48,804 bases of DNA from an uncultured Oscillospiraceae bacterium (lineage in GTDB: Bacteria > Bacillota > Clostridia > Oscillospirales > Acutalibacteraceae): positions 1 to 48,804 of the forward strand of contig CAOKRT010000012.1 in assembly GCA_948471205.1 (NCBI GenBank), written 5' to 3'. Of the stretch, positions 17,156 to 25,577 are shown piece after piece. Position numbers and translations under genes: made by a program. The first letter of the stretch is position 1; each line of letters opens with the position of its first letter. Below the pieces are notes generated by a model. It worked only from the letters and a program-made list of their open reading frames with translations. It made no database searches and was not told the origin of the DNA.

Positions 17156-18343
17156 CTAATTTATATAAGCTGTATATTTCCCACAAGAACATTTTACTAT
17201 TGTATAGTGGTCTAAATCTGGGTGTTCGTTACAATACTTTACCACACCTGCCATAGCTTCATCATATTTGCTATACCACTCTATTTGACCTACATTTCTT
17301 CTGTGATTGCTTCCACCTTCATCACAATAATATGGTGTTGTTGTAGTTGTTGATGAATTACCAATGTTTGATGATGCACCACCATTGTTATTTGAGCCAC
17401 TACTATTTCCACCATTTGATGAAGGCTTTGAAGATGATGGCTTATTGTTATTATTTGATGATACAACCACCTTTTCATTAATTGTTACTTCACTGGTTGC
17501 TTCAACTCCATTTGCTTTTGCCTTAATAGTTGCTTTTCCAGCTTTATAGGCTGTAATATTACCATTTTCGACTTTAGTAACACTTTCATCTGATGAATTC
17601 CATTCTACAGTCTTGTCTTTACCTTTTACTGTAGCTGTAATTGTTGATGTATCACCTACAGTCATATTCAAAGATGTTTTATCAAGCGTAATTGAAGGTT
17701 CAATAACTTTTACTTTTATTTCATATGGTGTTACATTTCCACTCGTATCTGTTGCTAAAATATTAGCAGTATATTCCCCTACTTCTAAATAATTCACATT
17801 TGTATCATCAACAGTAATTGATACTTCCGAAAGATCTGTAGCTTTATATTTGCTTGTAATGTCTTCTTTGCAATCTTTTACAAACTCAATCTCTTTAGGA
17901 TTTATTCCTTCTTCTTCAACAAATACAGGAGCAATGGTATCTTTAACAAAAAGTGAAACTTTCTTTGTTTCGTCCATAGTAAAGATAGTTGCTCCAAAAA
18001 GTTTGTATTCAACCTTATGAACAATATCAATATCATAATCTCCTATATCATAATACATTGGTGTATTATGATTTTTTGAATTAATTACATAAGAAGCATT
18101 ATTAATTTGAATTGAAGTATTACTATTTTTAACATTTGAATATTTTTCAACATCAACTAAATCAGCAATTCTTGGCTCATAAATTTCACCATATTCAACG
18201 GTTACTTCATTCTGTTTAAGTTCCCATTTATTAGCATTTCTTTCAACAATAAACCAGACACCAATAGCAAGGCAAATAAGAGCAATAACGGAAGACACTA
18301 TTGCAATGATTTTATGCTTTTTATTTATTCTTGTTTTTTTCAT
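17156..18343 (-). CDS. membrane-anchored Ig-like (DUF5011/Big_2) surface protein
   Basis: About 395 residues. One TM segment near the N-terminus after a basic stretch (KKTRINKKHK) anchors it with the rest outside. In order: an extracellular beta domain, a DUF5011-like domain beginning DTIAPVF, a Big_2 Ig-like domain (ITLDKTSLNMTVGDTSTIT to TSEVTI), a low-complexity Ser/Asn/Gly linker, and a C-terminal module of about 55 residues with four Cys (YYC, KYC, KCSC) and His. No LPXTG is seen. The start is uncertain: ATG 18343 has a weak GGA upstream, and ATG 18355 and TTG 18367 are alternatives. It begins only about 10-35 bp after the ylmH stop and may share its transcript. Codons are more AT-rich than in the neighbours. 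Role in adhesion is inference. Confidence 0.8.
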   Translation of the reverse strand: MKKTRINKKHKIIAIVSSVIALICLAIGVWFIVERNANKWELKQNEVTVEYGEIYEPRIADLVDVEKYSNVKNSNTSIQINNASYVINSKNHNTPMYYDIGDYDIDIVHKVEYKLFGATIFTMDETKKVSLFVKDTIAPVFVEEEGINPKEIEFVKDCKEDITSKYKATDLSEVSITVDDTNVNYLEVGEYTANILATDTSGNVTPYEIKVKVIEPSITLDKTSLNMTVGDTSTITATVKGKDKTVEWNSSDESVTKVENGNITAYKAGKATIKAKANGVEATSEVTINEKVVVSSNNNNKPSSSKPSSNGGNSSGSNNNGGASSNIGNSSTTTTTPYYCDEGGSNHRRNVGQIEWYSKYDEAMAGVVKYCNEHPDLDHYTIVKCSCGKYTAYIN

Positions 18344-18376
18344 AATCGTATCCATATTTTTGTACAATATTAAAAT

Positions 18377-19105
18377 TTATTTATATATGCCAACAGACAG
18401 TATCAATCTGTTTTTTCTGGTGCTTCCTAATGGACCGTAATAGATAAATCTGCCGTATCCTCTTACGGAAATTATATCGTTTTCTTTAGGTATATGCGAA
18501 AAATTTTCGCAGAGTCTGCTGTTAACATATATTTTTCTTTCATTAAACAATTCCTTAACGGCACTGCGTGAAAAATTATATACTGCCGAAACAATAACAT
18601 CCAGCCGTTCGGAAGCCGCTGTTATATGCTTTTCTTCAGGTTTTTTTACTGCTGTTTCAGGCAGTTTATCAATTACACTGCATTTTACGGATGTATGCTT
18701 TACTTTATTGAGATTTTGAACAATATATTCTGCAATGCTGTTCAGGCATAAGATATATCCGACATTATCTGTAATAACAATATCGCCGAGTACTTCTCGT
18801 TTAATACCAAGTCCCATAAGAGAACCGAGAAAATCTCTGTGTGTAAGTGTATCTGCAAATTTCGGTGATACAGGTTCTGCGGTTACAATGGCTATCGGAA
18901 AAGCGTCCTTTGAAATTTCATACCCGAATGCGGCAATGCATCGTTCTGCCCCGTCATATCCGCCGAACAAACAGCAGTCAATATTAAAATGCAGTGCATG
19001 AAATACACTTTCCTCTTCAAGATTAAGAAAATCGGAAAATGTGGTGTAACATCTTGTTTTTGCTCTGTCGGCAAGTTCCGTAAGTCTTTTTTCAAAAATT
19101 TCCAT
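18377..19105 (-). CDS. ylmH: YlmH-like RNA-binding protein with S4 domain
   Basis: 242 residues. The N-terminal two thirds match YlmH, including LTHRDFLGSLMGLGIKRE and LGDIVI. The S4 RNA-binding domain is at the C-terminus (about 165-235: RLDVIVSAVYNFSRSAVKELF, KIYVN). YlmH usually sits in the division cluster near divIVA; in Bacillus it binds the 50S subunit and has been tied to ribosome-associated quality control. Here it stands outside that cluster, divergent from an asparaginase gene, with only about 70 bp between the starts. Confidence 0.85.
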   Translation of the reverse strand: MEIFEKRLTELADRAKTRCYTTFSDFLNLEEESVFHALHFNIDCCLFGGYDGAERCIAAFGYEISKDAFPIAIVTAEPVSPKFADTLTHRDFLGSLMGLGIKREVLGDIVITDNVGYILCLNSIAEYIVQNLNKVKHTSVKCSVIDKLPETAVKKPEEKHITAASERLDVIVSAVYNFSRSAVKELFNERKIYVNSRLCENFSHIPKENDIISVRGYGRFIYYGPLGSTRKNRLILSVGIYK

Positions 19106-19128
19106 AATTCTATTTTAGTATAATTTCA

Positions 19129-19157
19129 TTGTTTTTTCAATAATAACAGTATATAAT
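19129..19157 (+). promoter_or_regulatory. promoter of the asparaginase gene
   Basis: TTGTTT at 19129-19134, 17-bp spacer, TATAAT at 19152-19157, with GGTGAT before ATG 19173. Confidence 0.65.
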
Positions 19158-19172
19158 TTATTTGGTGATTAC

Positions 19173-20162
19173 ATGAAAATATTGGTTGTATTTACAGGGG
19201 GAACAATCGGTTCTTCCGTTAACGGTGAAATAATTTCTCCTGATACACAGAAGAAAAGTCTTCTGATTAAACTTTACAATGAAAAAAGAAAACACAATAT
19301 TGAATTTAAAACGGTTGAACCTTATTATACGCTGAGCGAAAATAATACCGGCTTAACCATTACAAAGCTTATTTCTGCTGTTTGTGATGAAATTCAAAAC
19401 AATTACAGCGGAATTATTGTTGCACACGGAACAGATACGCTTCAGTACTCCGCCGCGGCATTATCCTATGCACTCGGAAGCAGATGCATACCCGTAATGC
19501 TTGTTTCAAGCAATTATGTGCTGAATGACAGCAGAGCAAACGGACCGGATAATTTTGCCGCCGCTGTGGATTTTATAAAGGGCGGTTACGGAAAAGGCGT
19601 TTTTGTGCCGTACAGAAACAGTGACGGTAAAGTATATATTCACCGAGCCTCCAGACTTTTGCAGCATAATGAGTTTTCCGATGATATATTCAGTATCAAA
19701 AATCATTATTTCGGCAGCTATATAGGTGATACATTTATAAAAAATCCGCACTTCAAGGCGGAAAAGGATGTGGTTTTGCCTTTCGGCAAGGCAGAACTTA
19801 CGGAATTCAGCAAACAGATAAAGGTTATTCAGGCGTATGCGGGCTGTGACTATCCTGCTGTAGATGAAAATATCAGAGCTGTTTTAATAAAAGCTTATCA
19901 TTCAGGCACAATCTGCACAGACAACAGCAGTTTTAAGTATTTTGCAGAGACCTGCAGGCAAAAAAAGATTCCCTGTTATATCTGCGGTGCGGAAAACAGG
20001 GATGTCTATGAAAGCGCAAAGATGTTTGCAGAATACGGATTTACTGTTCTGCCGCCTGCATCATTTATTTCACAGTATGTTAAGCTTTGGATGGCACTTT
20101 CGGTAAATATTGATTTTGAAAGCATTTACAGAAAGTCACTTGGGGAAGATATCTTGCCGTAA
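19173..20162 (+). CDS. asparaginase family protein
   Basis: A probable cytoplasmic L-asparaginase, hydrolysing Asn to Asp and ammonia. 329 residues. Both family motifs are present: the N-terminal TGGTIGS with its nucleophilic Thr, and VAHGTDTLQYSAAAL with the second Thr-Asp pair. DSRANGPDNF follows at the usual place. No signal peptide is present, which argues for the type I cytoplasmic enzyme. Glutaminase or a related amidohydrolase activity cannot be excluded. Own promoter, monocistronic, with a terminator about 100 bp downstream. Confidence 0.87.
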   Translation: MKILVVFTGGTIGSSVNGEIISPDTQKKSLLIKLYNEKRKHNIEFKTVEPYYTLSENNTGLTITKLISAVCDEIQNNYSGIIVAHGTDTLQYSAAALSYALGSRCIPVMLVSSNYVLNDSRANGPDNFAAAVDFIKGGYGKGVFVPYRNSDGKVYIHRASRLLQHNEFSDDIFSIKNHYFGSYIGDTFIKNPHFKAEKDVVLPFGKAELTEFSKQIKVIQAYAGCDYPAVDENIRAVLIKAYHSGTICTDNSSFKYFAETCRQKKIPCYICGAENRDVYESAKMFAEYGFTVLPPASFISQYVKLWMALSVNIDFESIYRKSLGEDILP

Positions 20163-20260
20163 ATTTGAAAAATATACTCAATATTTGTGTTTTCTATAAA
20201 TGTTTATTAAACAGATTATTTTCGGTTTCTTAGGCGGGAATTAACCGTAATAAAAATGAA

Positions 20261-20285
20261 AGGAGGGTGTTATCCCTCCTTTTTT
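20261..20285 (+). terminator. terminator after the asparaginase gene
   Basis: AGGAGGG (20261-20267), loop TGTTAT, CCCTCCT (20274-20280), then six T. It lies next to the 3' end of the convergent minus-strand operon and may serve both strands; the minus-strand T run is weaker. Confidence 0.85.
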
Positions 20286-20291
20286 GTGCTA

Positions 20292-20615
20292 TTATTTATT
20301 GCGCACAACAACTGCAGTGCCTGTGGCGATAACCATAATCATTCCTGCATTGCCGAATGATTCATAGTCAATTTTAACACCAACCACTGCGTTTGCACCC
20401 ATATGTGCCGCTTTGGTTTCCATTTCCCTTAAAGCATCGTTTCTGGCAGTCATCAGTTCTTCTTCATAGCCTGCCGATCTGCCGCCCACAATGTTTCGGA
20501 TGGATGCGCCGAAATCCTTTATAAAGTTAATTCCGGCAACAACCTCGCCTGTTATAATGCCTTTGTATTCAATGATTTCACCGTTTTCAAAGGTGGGTGT
20601 GGTAACACTTATCAT
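20292..20615 (-). CDS. YbjQ/UPF0145 family protein
   Basis: 107 residues matching the YbjQ (UPF0145, heavy-metal-binding-like) family: an N-terminal beta strand, IITGEVVAGINFIKDFGASIRNIVGGRSAGYEEEL, then ARNDALREMETKAAHMGANAVVGVKIDYE and a C-terminal TGTAVVV. The family forms pentameric rings; a biochemical role is not established. AGGAG on the minus strand favours ATG 20615 over TTG 20621. Last gene of the nfeD-SPFH operon. Confidence 0.87.
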   Translation of the reverse strand: MISVTTPTFENGEIIEYKGIITGEVVAGINFIKDFGASIRNIVGGRSAGYEEELMTARNDALREMETKAAHMGANAVVGVKIDYESFGNAGMIMVIATGTAVVVRNK

Positions 20616-20644
20616 ATACAATTCTCCTTCTCGTTGTCTGATGA

Positions 20645-21571
20645 TTATTTTTTCAGCACACCGTCAAGCCCTGCTGCAAGTCCGGCAAGCGACTGAATTT
20701 CACTTGGAATAATGATTTTGGTGGACTGACCGTCTGCGGCTTTCGCAAAGGCTTCCAGTGATTTAATTTTAACAACTGCTTCTGTCGGATCAGCATCTTT
20801 AAGCATTCTGATTCCGTCTGCTTCAGCCTGTTTAATTTTAAGAATTGCCTGTGCCTCACCGTCTGCTTCACGGATTTTCTGCTCACGAACAGCGTCTGCA
20901 CGAAGAATGGCAGACTGCTTTTCAGCTTCAGCTTCCAGTATTTTTGATTCCTTAAAGCCCTGTGCCTCAAGAATTCGGCTTTGCTTGTCACCTTCTGCAC
21001 GAAGAATAGATTCACGGCGTTCACGTTCTGCCTTCATCTGTTTTTCCATTGAATCCTGAATTTCTTTTGGGGGAAGAATGTTTTTAAGTTCTACGCGGTT
21101 TACTTTAATACCCCAGGGATCCGTTGCTTCGTCAAGAATGGATCGGATTTTTGTGTTGATGGTGTCTCTTGATGTAAGCGTAGCATCAAGCTCCAGCTCG
21201 CCTATAATATTACGCAGTGTTGTTGCGGTAAGATTTTCAATGGCGGCAAGCGGCGCTTCCACACCGTAACAGTAGAGTTTGGGATCTGTTATCTGGAAAA
21301 ATACAACGGTATCAATTTTCATTGTAACATTATCTTTTGTGATTACAGCCTGCGGAGCAAAATCCACAACCTGCTCTTTAAGCGAAACGATTTTTGCAAT
21401 TCTTTCAATAAACGGAATTTTGAATTTAAGACCGCCTGCCTCCCATGTGGCAGAATATTTTCCAAGTCTTTCTACAACATATGCCTTTGACTGCGGGATA
21501 ACTTTAATATTGGCAAGCAATATTATAATCAAAACAGCGGCTATAACACCTACAGCAATAATAAATTCCAT
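20645..21571 (-). CDS. SPFH/stomatin-like membrane protein (QmcA type)
   Basis: 308 residues. One N-terminal TM segment (about 3-22) is followed by the SPFH/band 7 domain (VIPQSKAYVVERLGKYSATW to NRVELKNILPP) and a long Ala/Glu-rich coiled coil (about 170-255), ending in a short IIIPSEIQSLAGLAAGL tail. Such proteins oligomerise at the membrane as scaffolds and pair with NfeD proteins; the NfeD partner is encoded 17 bp upstream. A minus-strand AAAGGAG precedes the ATG. Confidence 0.92.
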   Translation of the reverse strand: MEFIIAVGVIAAVLIIILLANIKVIPQSKAYVVERLGKYSATWEAGGLKFKIPFIERIAKIVSLKEQVVDFAPQAVITKDNVTMKIDTVVFFQITDPKLYCYGVEAPLAAIENLTATTLRNIIGELELDATLTSRDTINTKIRSILDEATDPWGIKVNRVELKNILPPKEIQDSMEKQMKAERERRESILRAEGDKQSRILEAQGFKESKILEAEAEKQSAILRADAVREQKIREADGEAQAILKIKQAEADGIRMLKDADPTEAVVKIKSLEAFAKAADGQSTKIIIPSEIQSLAGLAAGLDGVLKK

Positions 21572-21588
21572 AATAATCTCCTTTAAAA

Positions 21589-22026
21589 TTATAAATTGTT
21601 TTGTTCGGCGGCTGAAACAATCAGCTTAACGCCTTCTATTCTGAGTACTTTAACCGGTGTTCCGGCTGAAACGGCAGAACCGTCATCACTTCGGGCAGAC
21701 CATATCTGATTATCCACCTTAACCTGCCCTTTTGCGTTGATATTGGATATATCTTCTGTTACAACAGCGGTTTTGCCTATGTAACGGTCTGCATTGGTTT
21801 TAATATGTTCTTTTTTCAGCGATTTTTTCGCAAGCGGGAAAATCACTGCCAGTGACACCGCTGACACAATGCAGAAAACAGTTGTCTGCACAGCGATGCT
21901 GTCGGTCAGAAAGCTTGTTAAAAGCGCGGCAAGACCGCCAAGCGCAAACCATATGGAAAGCAATTGTGCACTGATTGCTTCCACAATTACGGCAACTGCA
22001 ATTACGGCAATCCATATCCAGATCAT
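21589..22026 (-). CDS. NfeD-like membrane protein
   Basis: 145 residues. Hydrophobic segments lie at about 2-20, 28-45 and 50-68 (WFALGGLAALLTSF); the C-terminal OB-fold domain (about 80-140) has IGKTAVVTEDI and GTPVKVLRIEGVKLIV. This is the short NfeD form, without the ClpP-like protease domain. It is the partner of the SPFH protein downstream. GAGGAGG on the minus strand precedes the ATG. Its likely transcript begins beyond, or reads through, the structured RNA at 22165-22287. Confidence 0.88.
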   Translation of the reverse strand: MIWIWIAVIAVAVIVEAISAQLLSIWFALGGLAALLTSFLTDSIAVQTTVFCIVSAVSLAVIFPLAKKSLKKEHIKTNADRYIGKTAVVTEDISNINAKGQVKVDNQIWSARSDDGSAVSAGTPVKVLRIEGVKLIVSAAEQNNL

Positions 22027-22164
22027 TTCGCAACCTCCTCTTTATTATGTATTTGCTTAAGCATCAGAAAATCGAAGCACTTGTTTCGGTCTTCTAATCC
22101 TTCGGCAAAGTTTTGAAACGGTGTTCAGTTTAAATTATCTGTACCTGCACATAAAAGATTATTT
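22027..22164 (-). other. leader between the structured RNA and nfeD
   Basis: 138 bp between the RNA terminator and the nfeD start. A 10-bp palindrome TGCTTAAGCA lies at 22054-22063. No convincing -35/-10 pair is visible on the minus strand, so nfeD may depend on the promoter at 22294-22322. Confidence 0.4.
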
Positions 22165-22287
22165 TAAAAAAACTCATATACGGAAGCCGCATATGAGTCT
22201 CATTCATTAAAATTTTGCCAGAGGCTTTCATCCCTCGGTTGGTGACAAAATTCGCAATTTTATTTGTGGAATTACTCCCTCAATGTT
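22165..22287 (-). ncRNA. candidate structured RNA / riboswitch-like leader with intrinsic terminator
   Basis: A near-consensus promoter drives about 120 nt of non-coding RNA that ends at a perfect-looking terminator: minus strand ACTCATATGCGG, loop CTT, CCGTATATGAGT, then seven T (22198 to about 22165). Inside are a long-range stem GAATTTTG/CAAAATTT (22253-22246 with 22217-22210), a nested hairpin CCGAGG/CCTCTGG with an 8-nt loop (22238-22218), and a competing local hairpin AAAATT/AATTTT. A TGAG near the 5' end (22282-22279) can pair with CTCA in the 5' arm of the terminator (22197-22194), so two exclusive folds are possible. No known class is recognised; GGGAGTAA near the 5' end faintly recalls yybP-ykoY, but the rest does not. 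It could be a free sRNA or a switch for nfeD. Confidence 0.65.
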
Positions 22288-22293
22288 GAATTG

Positions 22294-22322
22294 ATTATAC
22301 CACAAATTCGACAAAATGTCAA
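22294..22322 (-). promoter_or_regulatory. consensus promoter of the structured RNA
   Basis: Minus strand: TTGACA (22322-22317), 17-bp spacer, TATAAT (22299-22294). All twelve consensus bases match. Its -35 box is 13 bp from the -35 box of the divergent ClC promoter. Confidence 0.88.
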
Positions 22323-22335
22323 TACATTTATTGAG

Positions 22336-22363
22336 TTGACAAAACCCGGCGCTGTCGTATAAT
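22336..22363 (+). promoter_or_regulatory. promoter of the ClC gene
   Basis: TTGACA at 22336-22341, 16-bp spacer, TATAAT at 22358-22363; divergent from the promoter of the structured RNA. Confidence 0.85.
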
Positions 22364-22422
22364 ATAAAAATATAAATTAAAAATAAGCGGAAATTCGGCA
22401 TTGAATTTTTTAGGTGAAAAAT

Positions 22423-23985
22423 ATGAAAGAAAAAGGAAAAACAACTTTCAGAAAAATTGAATACAGCAGAAAAGAAAGTTTTTATCTGATTGTGCGGGGT
22501 ATAGAGGTTGGCATAGCAGCAGGGTTGGTTTGTGTTTTATACCGCTTTCTGCTTTCCAAGGCTGAAGAATATCTTTATGCGGTTATAGAGTATGTTAAAG
22601 GAAATCCGTTTAAAACAGCATTATGGTTGTTTTTACTTTCTCTTCTTGGTGCGGCTGTTTCGTATATTATTAAATGGGAGCCGCTTGCGGGCGGATCGGG
22701 CATACCGCAGGTAACAGGAGAAATAAGAGGGTATTTATCGCATAACTGGCTTCGTGTTATTGCTGCGAAGCTTATCGGAAGCACTGTTTCAATCTTTGCA
22801 GGGCTTTCTCTTGGCAGGGAAGGTCCCAGTATTCAGTTTGGCGCAATGGCGGCTAAAGGCGCAGCAAGAATAACAAAAGCAGATAAAACAACGGAACTGC
22901 GTATGATAAGCTGCGGAGCAGGCGCCGGAATGGCCGCCGCATTCAATTCGCCGCTTGCGGGCATTATGTTTGTGCTTGAAGAAATTCATCACACTTTTGA
23001 CAAGGCCATTCTGTGCATGGGAATTGTGGCAACCATAACCGCTGATTTTGTTTCAAAGCTGTTTTTCGGGCAGGGAACCGTTTTTGATTATAATCCGGAA
23101 AATCTGCCGCTGAGATACTATTGGCTTCTTATTATTTTCGGAATTCTGCTCGGTATTTTCGGTTCTCTTTATAATATGATTATGGTAAAAGGGCAGAATT
23201 TATACAAAAAAATCGGAAAAATTCCCGCATGGCTGAAATTGGCAGTGGTTTTTGCATTGTGCGGCGTTGTCGGTCTTCTGCTTCCCCAGGTGCTTTGCGG
23301 CGGACACAGTATGGTGGATTTTCTTTTGAAAGAGCATCCGTCTGTTTCCGTTATGCTGCTTTTGCTGATTGCAAAGTTTTTTTTCGGTGTTTTCAGTTTC
23401 AGTTCGGGCGCGCCCGGCGGAACGCTTTATCCGATGACGGTTCTGGGCACCTATATAGGCGCTGTTTTCGGCGAAGCGGCAACAAAGGTATTTCATCTTA
23501 ACGGTGATTTATGGGAAGAATTTGTTGTGCTTGGTATGGCAGGGCTTTTTGCGTCTATTGTGCGTGCACCGATTACAGGTGTTATTGTGGTTTTTGAAAT
23601 AACAGGAAATATGGACAGCCTGCTTCCGCTGGCCGCTGTAAGCCTTGTTTCCTATGCTACGGCAAATATGCTCGGTTCAACACCGTTTTATTCATCGCTG
23701 CTCAGCGGAGTTTTAAAAGGAAAAGAAAATGCGCCCGCAGGTTCGGGTGAAAAAGTGCTGCGCACCTTTGTTGTGCCGACAGGCAGTTTGCTGAAAAATA
23801 AAAAAATATCGGACATAGACTGGGGCAAGCATTGTATCATTGTTTCGGTTGAACGCAATGAAAAGCCGATTACACCTAAAGGAGATTTGAAAATTCTGGA
23901 AGGGGATGAACTTGTTTTTCTGATAAGCCAGCGCCGTTTTGCACGGGATATTTCCAGAATTGAAAAAATCGTAAACGGAGAATAA
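22423..23985 (+). CDS. ClC-type chloride/proton antiporter with RCK_C domain
   Basis: An integral membrane protein of 520 residues. The three ClC anion-filter motifs are GGSGIPQ, GREGPSIQ and GAPGGTLYP. The Glu in GREGP (gating glutamate) and the Glu pair in VLEEIHHTF (internal proton glutamate) are both kept, pointing to a 2Cl-/H+ antiporter rather than a channel. The C-terminal ~75 residues (FVVPTGSLLKNKKISDIDWG to GDELVFLIS) are a TrkA-C/RCK_C regulatory domain. ATG 22423 is preferred over GTG 22414, because AGGTGA then has normal spacing. Confidence 0.92.
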   Translation: MKEKGKTTFRKIEYSRKESFYLIVRGIEVGIAAGLVCVLYRFLLSKAEEYLYAVIEYVKGNPFKTALWLFLLSLLGAAVSYIIKWEPLAGGSGIPQVTGEIRGYLSHNWLRVIAAKLIGSTVSIFAGLSLGREGPSIQFGAMAAKGAARITKADKTTELRMISCGAGAGMAAAFNSPLAGIMFVLEEIHHTFDKAILCMGIVATITADFVSKLFFGQGTVFDYNPENLPLRYYWLLIIFGILLGIFGSLYNMIMVKGQNLYKKIGKIPAWLKLAVVFALCGVVGLLLPQVLCGGHSMVDFLLKEHPSVSVMLLLLIAKFFFGVFSFSSGAPGGTLYPMTVLGTYIGAVFGEAATKVFHLNGDLWEEFVVLGMAGLFASIVRAPITGVIVVFEITGNMDSLLPLAAVSLVSYATANMLGSTPFYSSLLSGVLKGKENAPAGSGEKVLRTFVVPTGSLLKNKKISDIDWGKHCIIVSVERNEKPITPKGDLKILEGDELVFLISQRRFARDISRIEKIVNGE

Positions 23986-24009
23986 AAATATAAATAAATT
24001 ATAAAATGA

Positions 24010-24038
24010 TTGATAATTTATTTATTGTTTGTTAAAAT
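24010..24038 (+). promoter_or_regulatory. promoter of the GPH symporter pair
   Basis: TTGATA at 24010-24015, 17-bp spacer, TAAAAT at 24033-24038. Confidence 0.65.
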
Positions 24039-24070
24039 AAATTGAAAAATTCGTGAAAAGGGGTTTCTTT

Positions 24071-25558
24071 ATGTCTGAAATTAAAGAACAAAAAAAGTAC
24101 ATGAAGTTTTCAGAGATTATTACATATGGTATCGGGTTATTTGGCGTTGCCCTTCTGACAGGCTGGATGCCGGACTATACTGCAACATTCTTTGCTGACT
24201 TCGCATTCAAGGGAAAAGGCTTTGACACAGTAACAATGTCAAACGCAATTTCAATGGTATTCCTGGTAGCCGGTGTTGTAGGCGCTGTCTGCGAACTTAT
24301 TATAGGCTATCTTGTAGACCGAACAAGAACAAAATTCGGAAAGGTTAAACCGTGGGTCGGTTTTGGTGTTATTCCGCTTGCTGTAATTTCTCTTCTTGTT
24401 TTTGTTGCGCCGAATACAGGTTCACAGACAATGGCTATTATTTGGATGTTTGTTATTTACAGCCTTTATACTGCGGTTTCCTGTGCGGTTGAAAGTCCTT
24501 CCAACTGTTTTGGATCTCTTTGCTCTCCCAATCCGGGCGAACGCTCAACGGCTATTTCCATTTCATCCTTTCTTCGTTCCGTAGGTCAAAGCGGCGGCAT
24601 GGTGGTTATTATGGTTGTCGGTCTTATTATGAAGGCGGTTATGGGGCAGCAGCAGTTTAAAAATGCCGAAGGTCAGGGTATGGATCTTATCATATCCACT
24701 GCAGTATGTGCACTCGGTCTTATCTTATTTACAATGATTTTCTTTGCAAATAATAAAGAACGTGTTCCGTTTACACAGGAAAAAATCAGTATCAAGGATT
24801 CCATTAAAGTTGTTTTCGGCAACAAGAATCTGCTTATGGTGTCTCTTACAAAGCTTACAGGTTGCGGCAGAGGTGTTTACGGCACAGTTTCTCTTTATAT
24901 TGCCATTTATCTTCTTGGCTCAAAAGATTTAAAGCTGGCACTTCTTTTGCCCATGGGTATCGGAACAGCAGTTGGAACACTGCTTGTTAATTTTGTGCTT
25001 AAAAAGTTTTCAACCAAGAAAACATTTATTTTCTTCTGTATTTACGGCGCAAGCTCACTTGCAATTCTTTATCTTGTTTCAAGTGCAATCGGATTTAATA
25101 AAACACTGATTATTCCGTTTCTTATTATAAATTTCTTCTGCGGACTTCAGCACGGAAATACAAATACCACACCGAATATTATGATTGCGGACTGCGTTGA
25201 TGAAATTGAATATAAAACAGGCAAGCGTCAGGACGGTGTTGCTTATGCAGGCTACGGTCTGTTTTCAAAGGTTGCTTCTGCACTGACAAAAGGTCTTGGC
25301 CCATGGCTGCTTTATACATGGTCACAGTATCAGGTTTCAACAGATGTAAATGTTGCATATGCCGCTCAGACAGATACAACACTTAACAGAATGCTTATGA
25401 TTTACACAATCATTCCGGCAGTGTTTGTTCTTCTTCAGGCCGTGCCCATTTTCTTCTATGACAATGTAGGTAAAAAGAAGGCTATGATTACAGAAGCGCT
25501 TCAGGAACGCCGCGCGGCTGCGGCAGCAGAAAACGGCGATGCCGCCGATGAAGCATAA
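24071..25558 (+). CDS. GPH-family sugar:cation symporter
   Basis: A membrane protein of 495 residues with about 12 TM segments. The family hallmarks are present: an early Asp/charged LVDRTRTKFGKVKPWVGFG loop after TM2 and the late MIADCVDEIEYKTGKRQDGVAYAGYGLFSKV segment. Substrates of this family are glycosides, pentoses or hexuronides. ATG 24071 follows AAAAGGGG; a longer frame starts at GTG 24053. It is followed after 19 bp by a membrane-anchored protein with which it forms a two-gene operon. Confidence 0.88.
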   Translation: MSEIKEQKKYMKFSEIITYGIGLFGVALLTGWMPDYTATFFADFAFKGKGFDTVTMSNAISMVFLVAGVVGAVCELIIGYLVDRTRTKFGKVKPWVGFGVIPLAVISLLVFVAPNTGSQTMAIIWMFVIYSLYTAVSCAVESPSNCFGSLCSPNPGERSTAISISSFLRSVGQSGGMVVIMVVGLIMKAVMGQQQFKNAEGQGMDLIISTAVCALGLILFTMIFFANNKERVPFTQEKISIKDSIKVVFGNKNLLMVSLTKLTGCGRGVYGTVSLYIAIYLLGSKDLKLALLLPMGIGTAVGTLLVNFVLKKFSTKKTFIFFCIYGASSLAILYLVSSAIGFNKTLIIPFLIINFFCGLQHGNTNTTPNIMIADCVDEIEYKTGKRQDGVAYAGYGLFSKVASALTKGLGPWLLYTWSQYQVSTDVNVAYAAQTDTTLNRMLMIYTIIPAVFVLLQAVPIFFYDNVGKKKAMITEALQERRAAAAAENGDAADEA

Positions 25559-25577
25559 ATAAGGGGGGTAATTGATT

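Noticed and set aside
17281-17480. Possible tandem DNA repeats in the surface-protein gene
   Set aside because: The stretch is Ser/Asn/Gly low-complexity coding sequence of irregular period, not a true tandem repeat array.
22165-22287. yybP-ykoY (manganese) riboswitch identity for the structured RNA
   Set aside because: A GGGAGTAA near the 5' end is similar, but the conserved 3' GCAAGACC-type segment and the usual four-way junction are not present.
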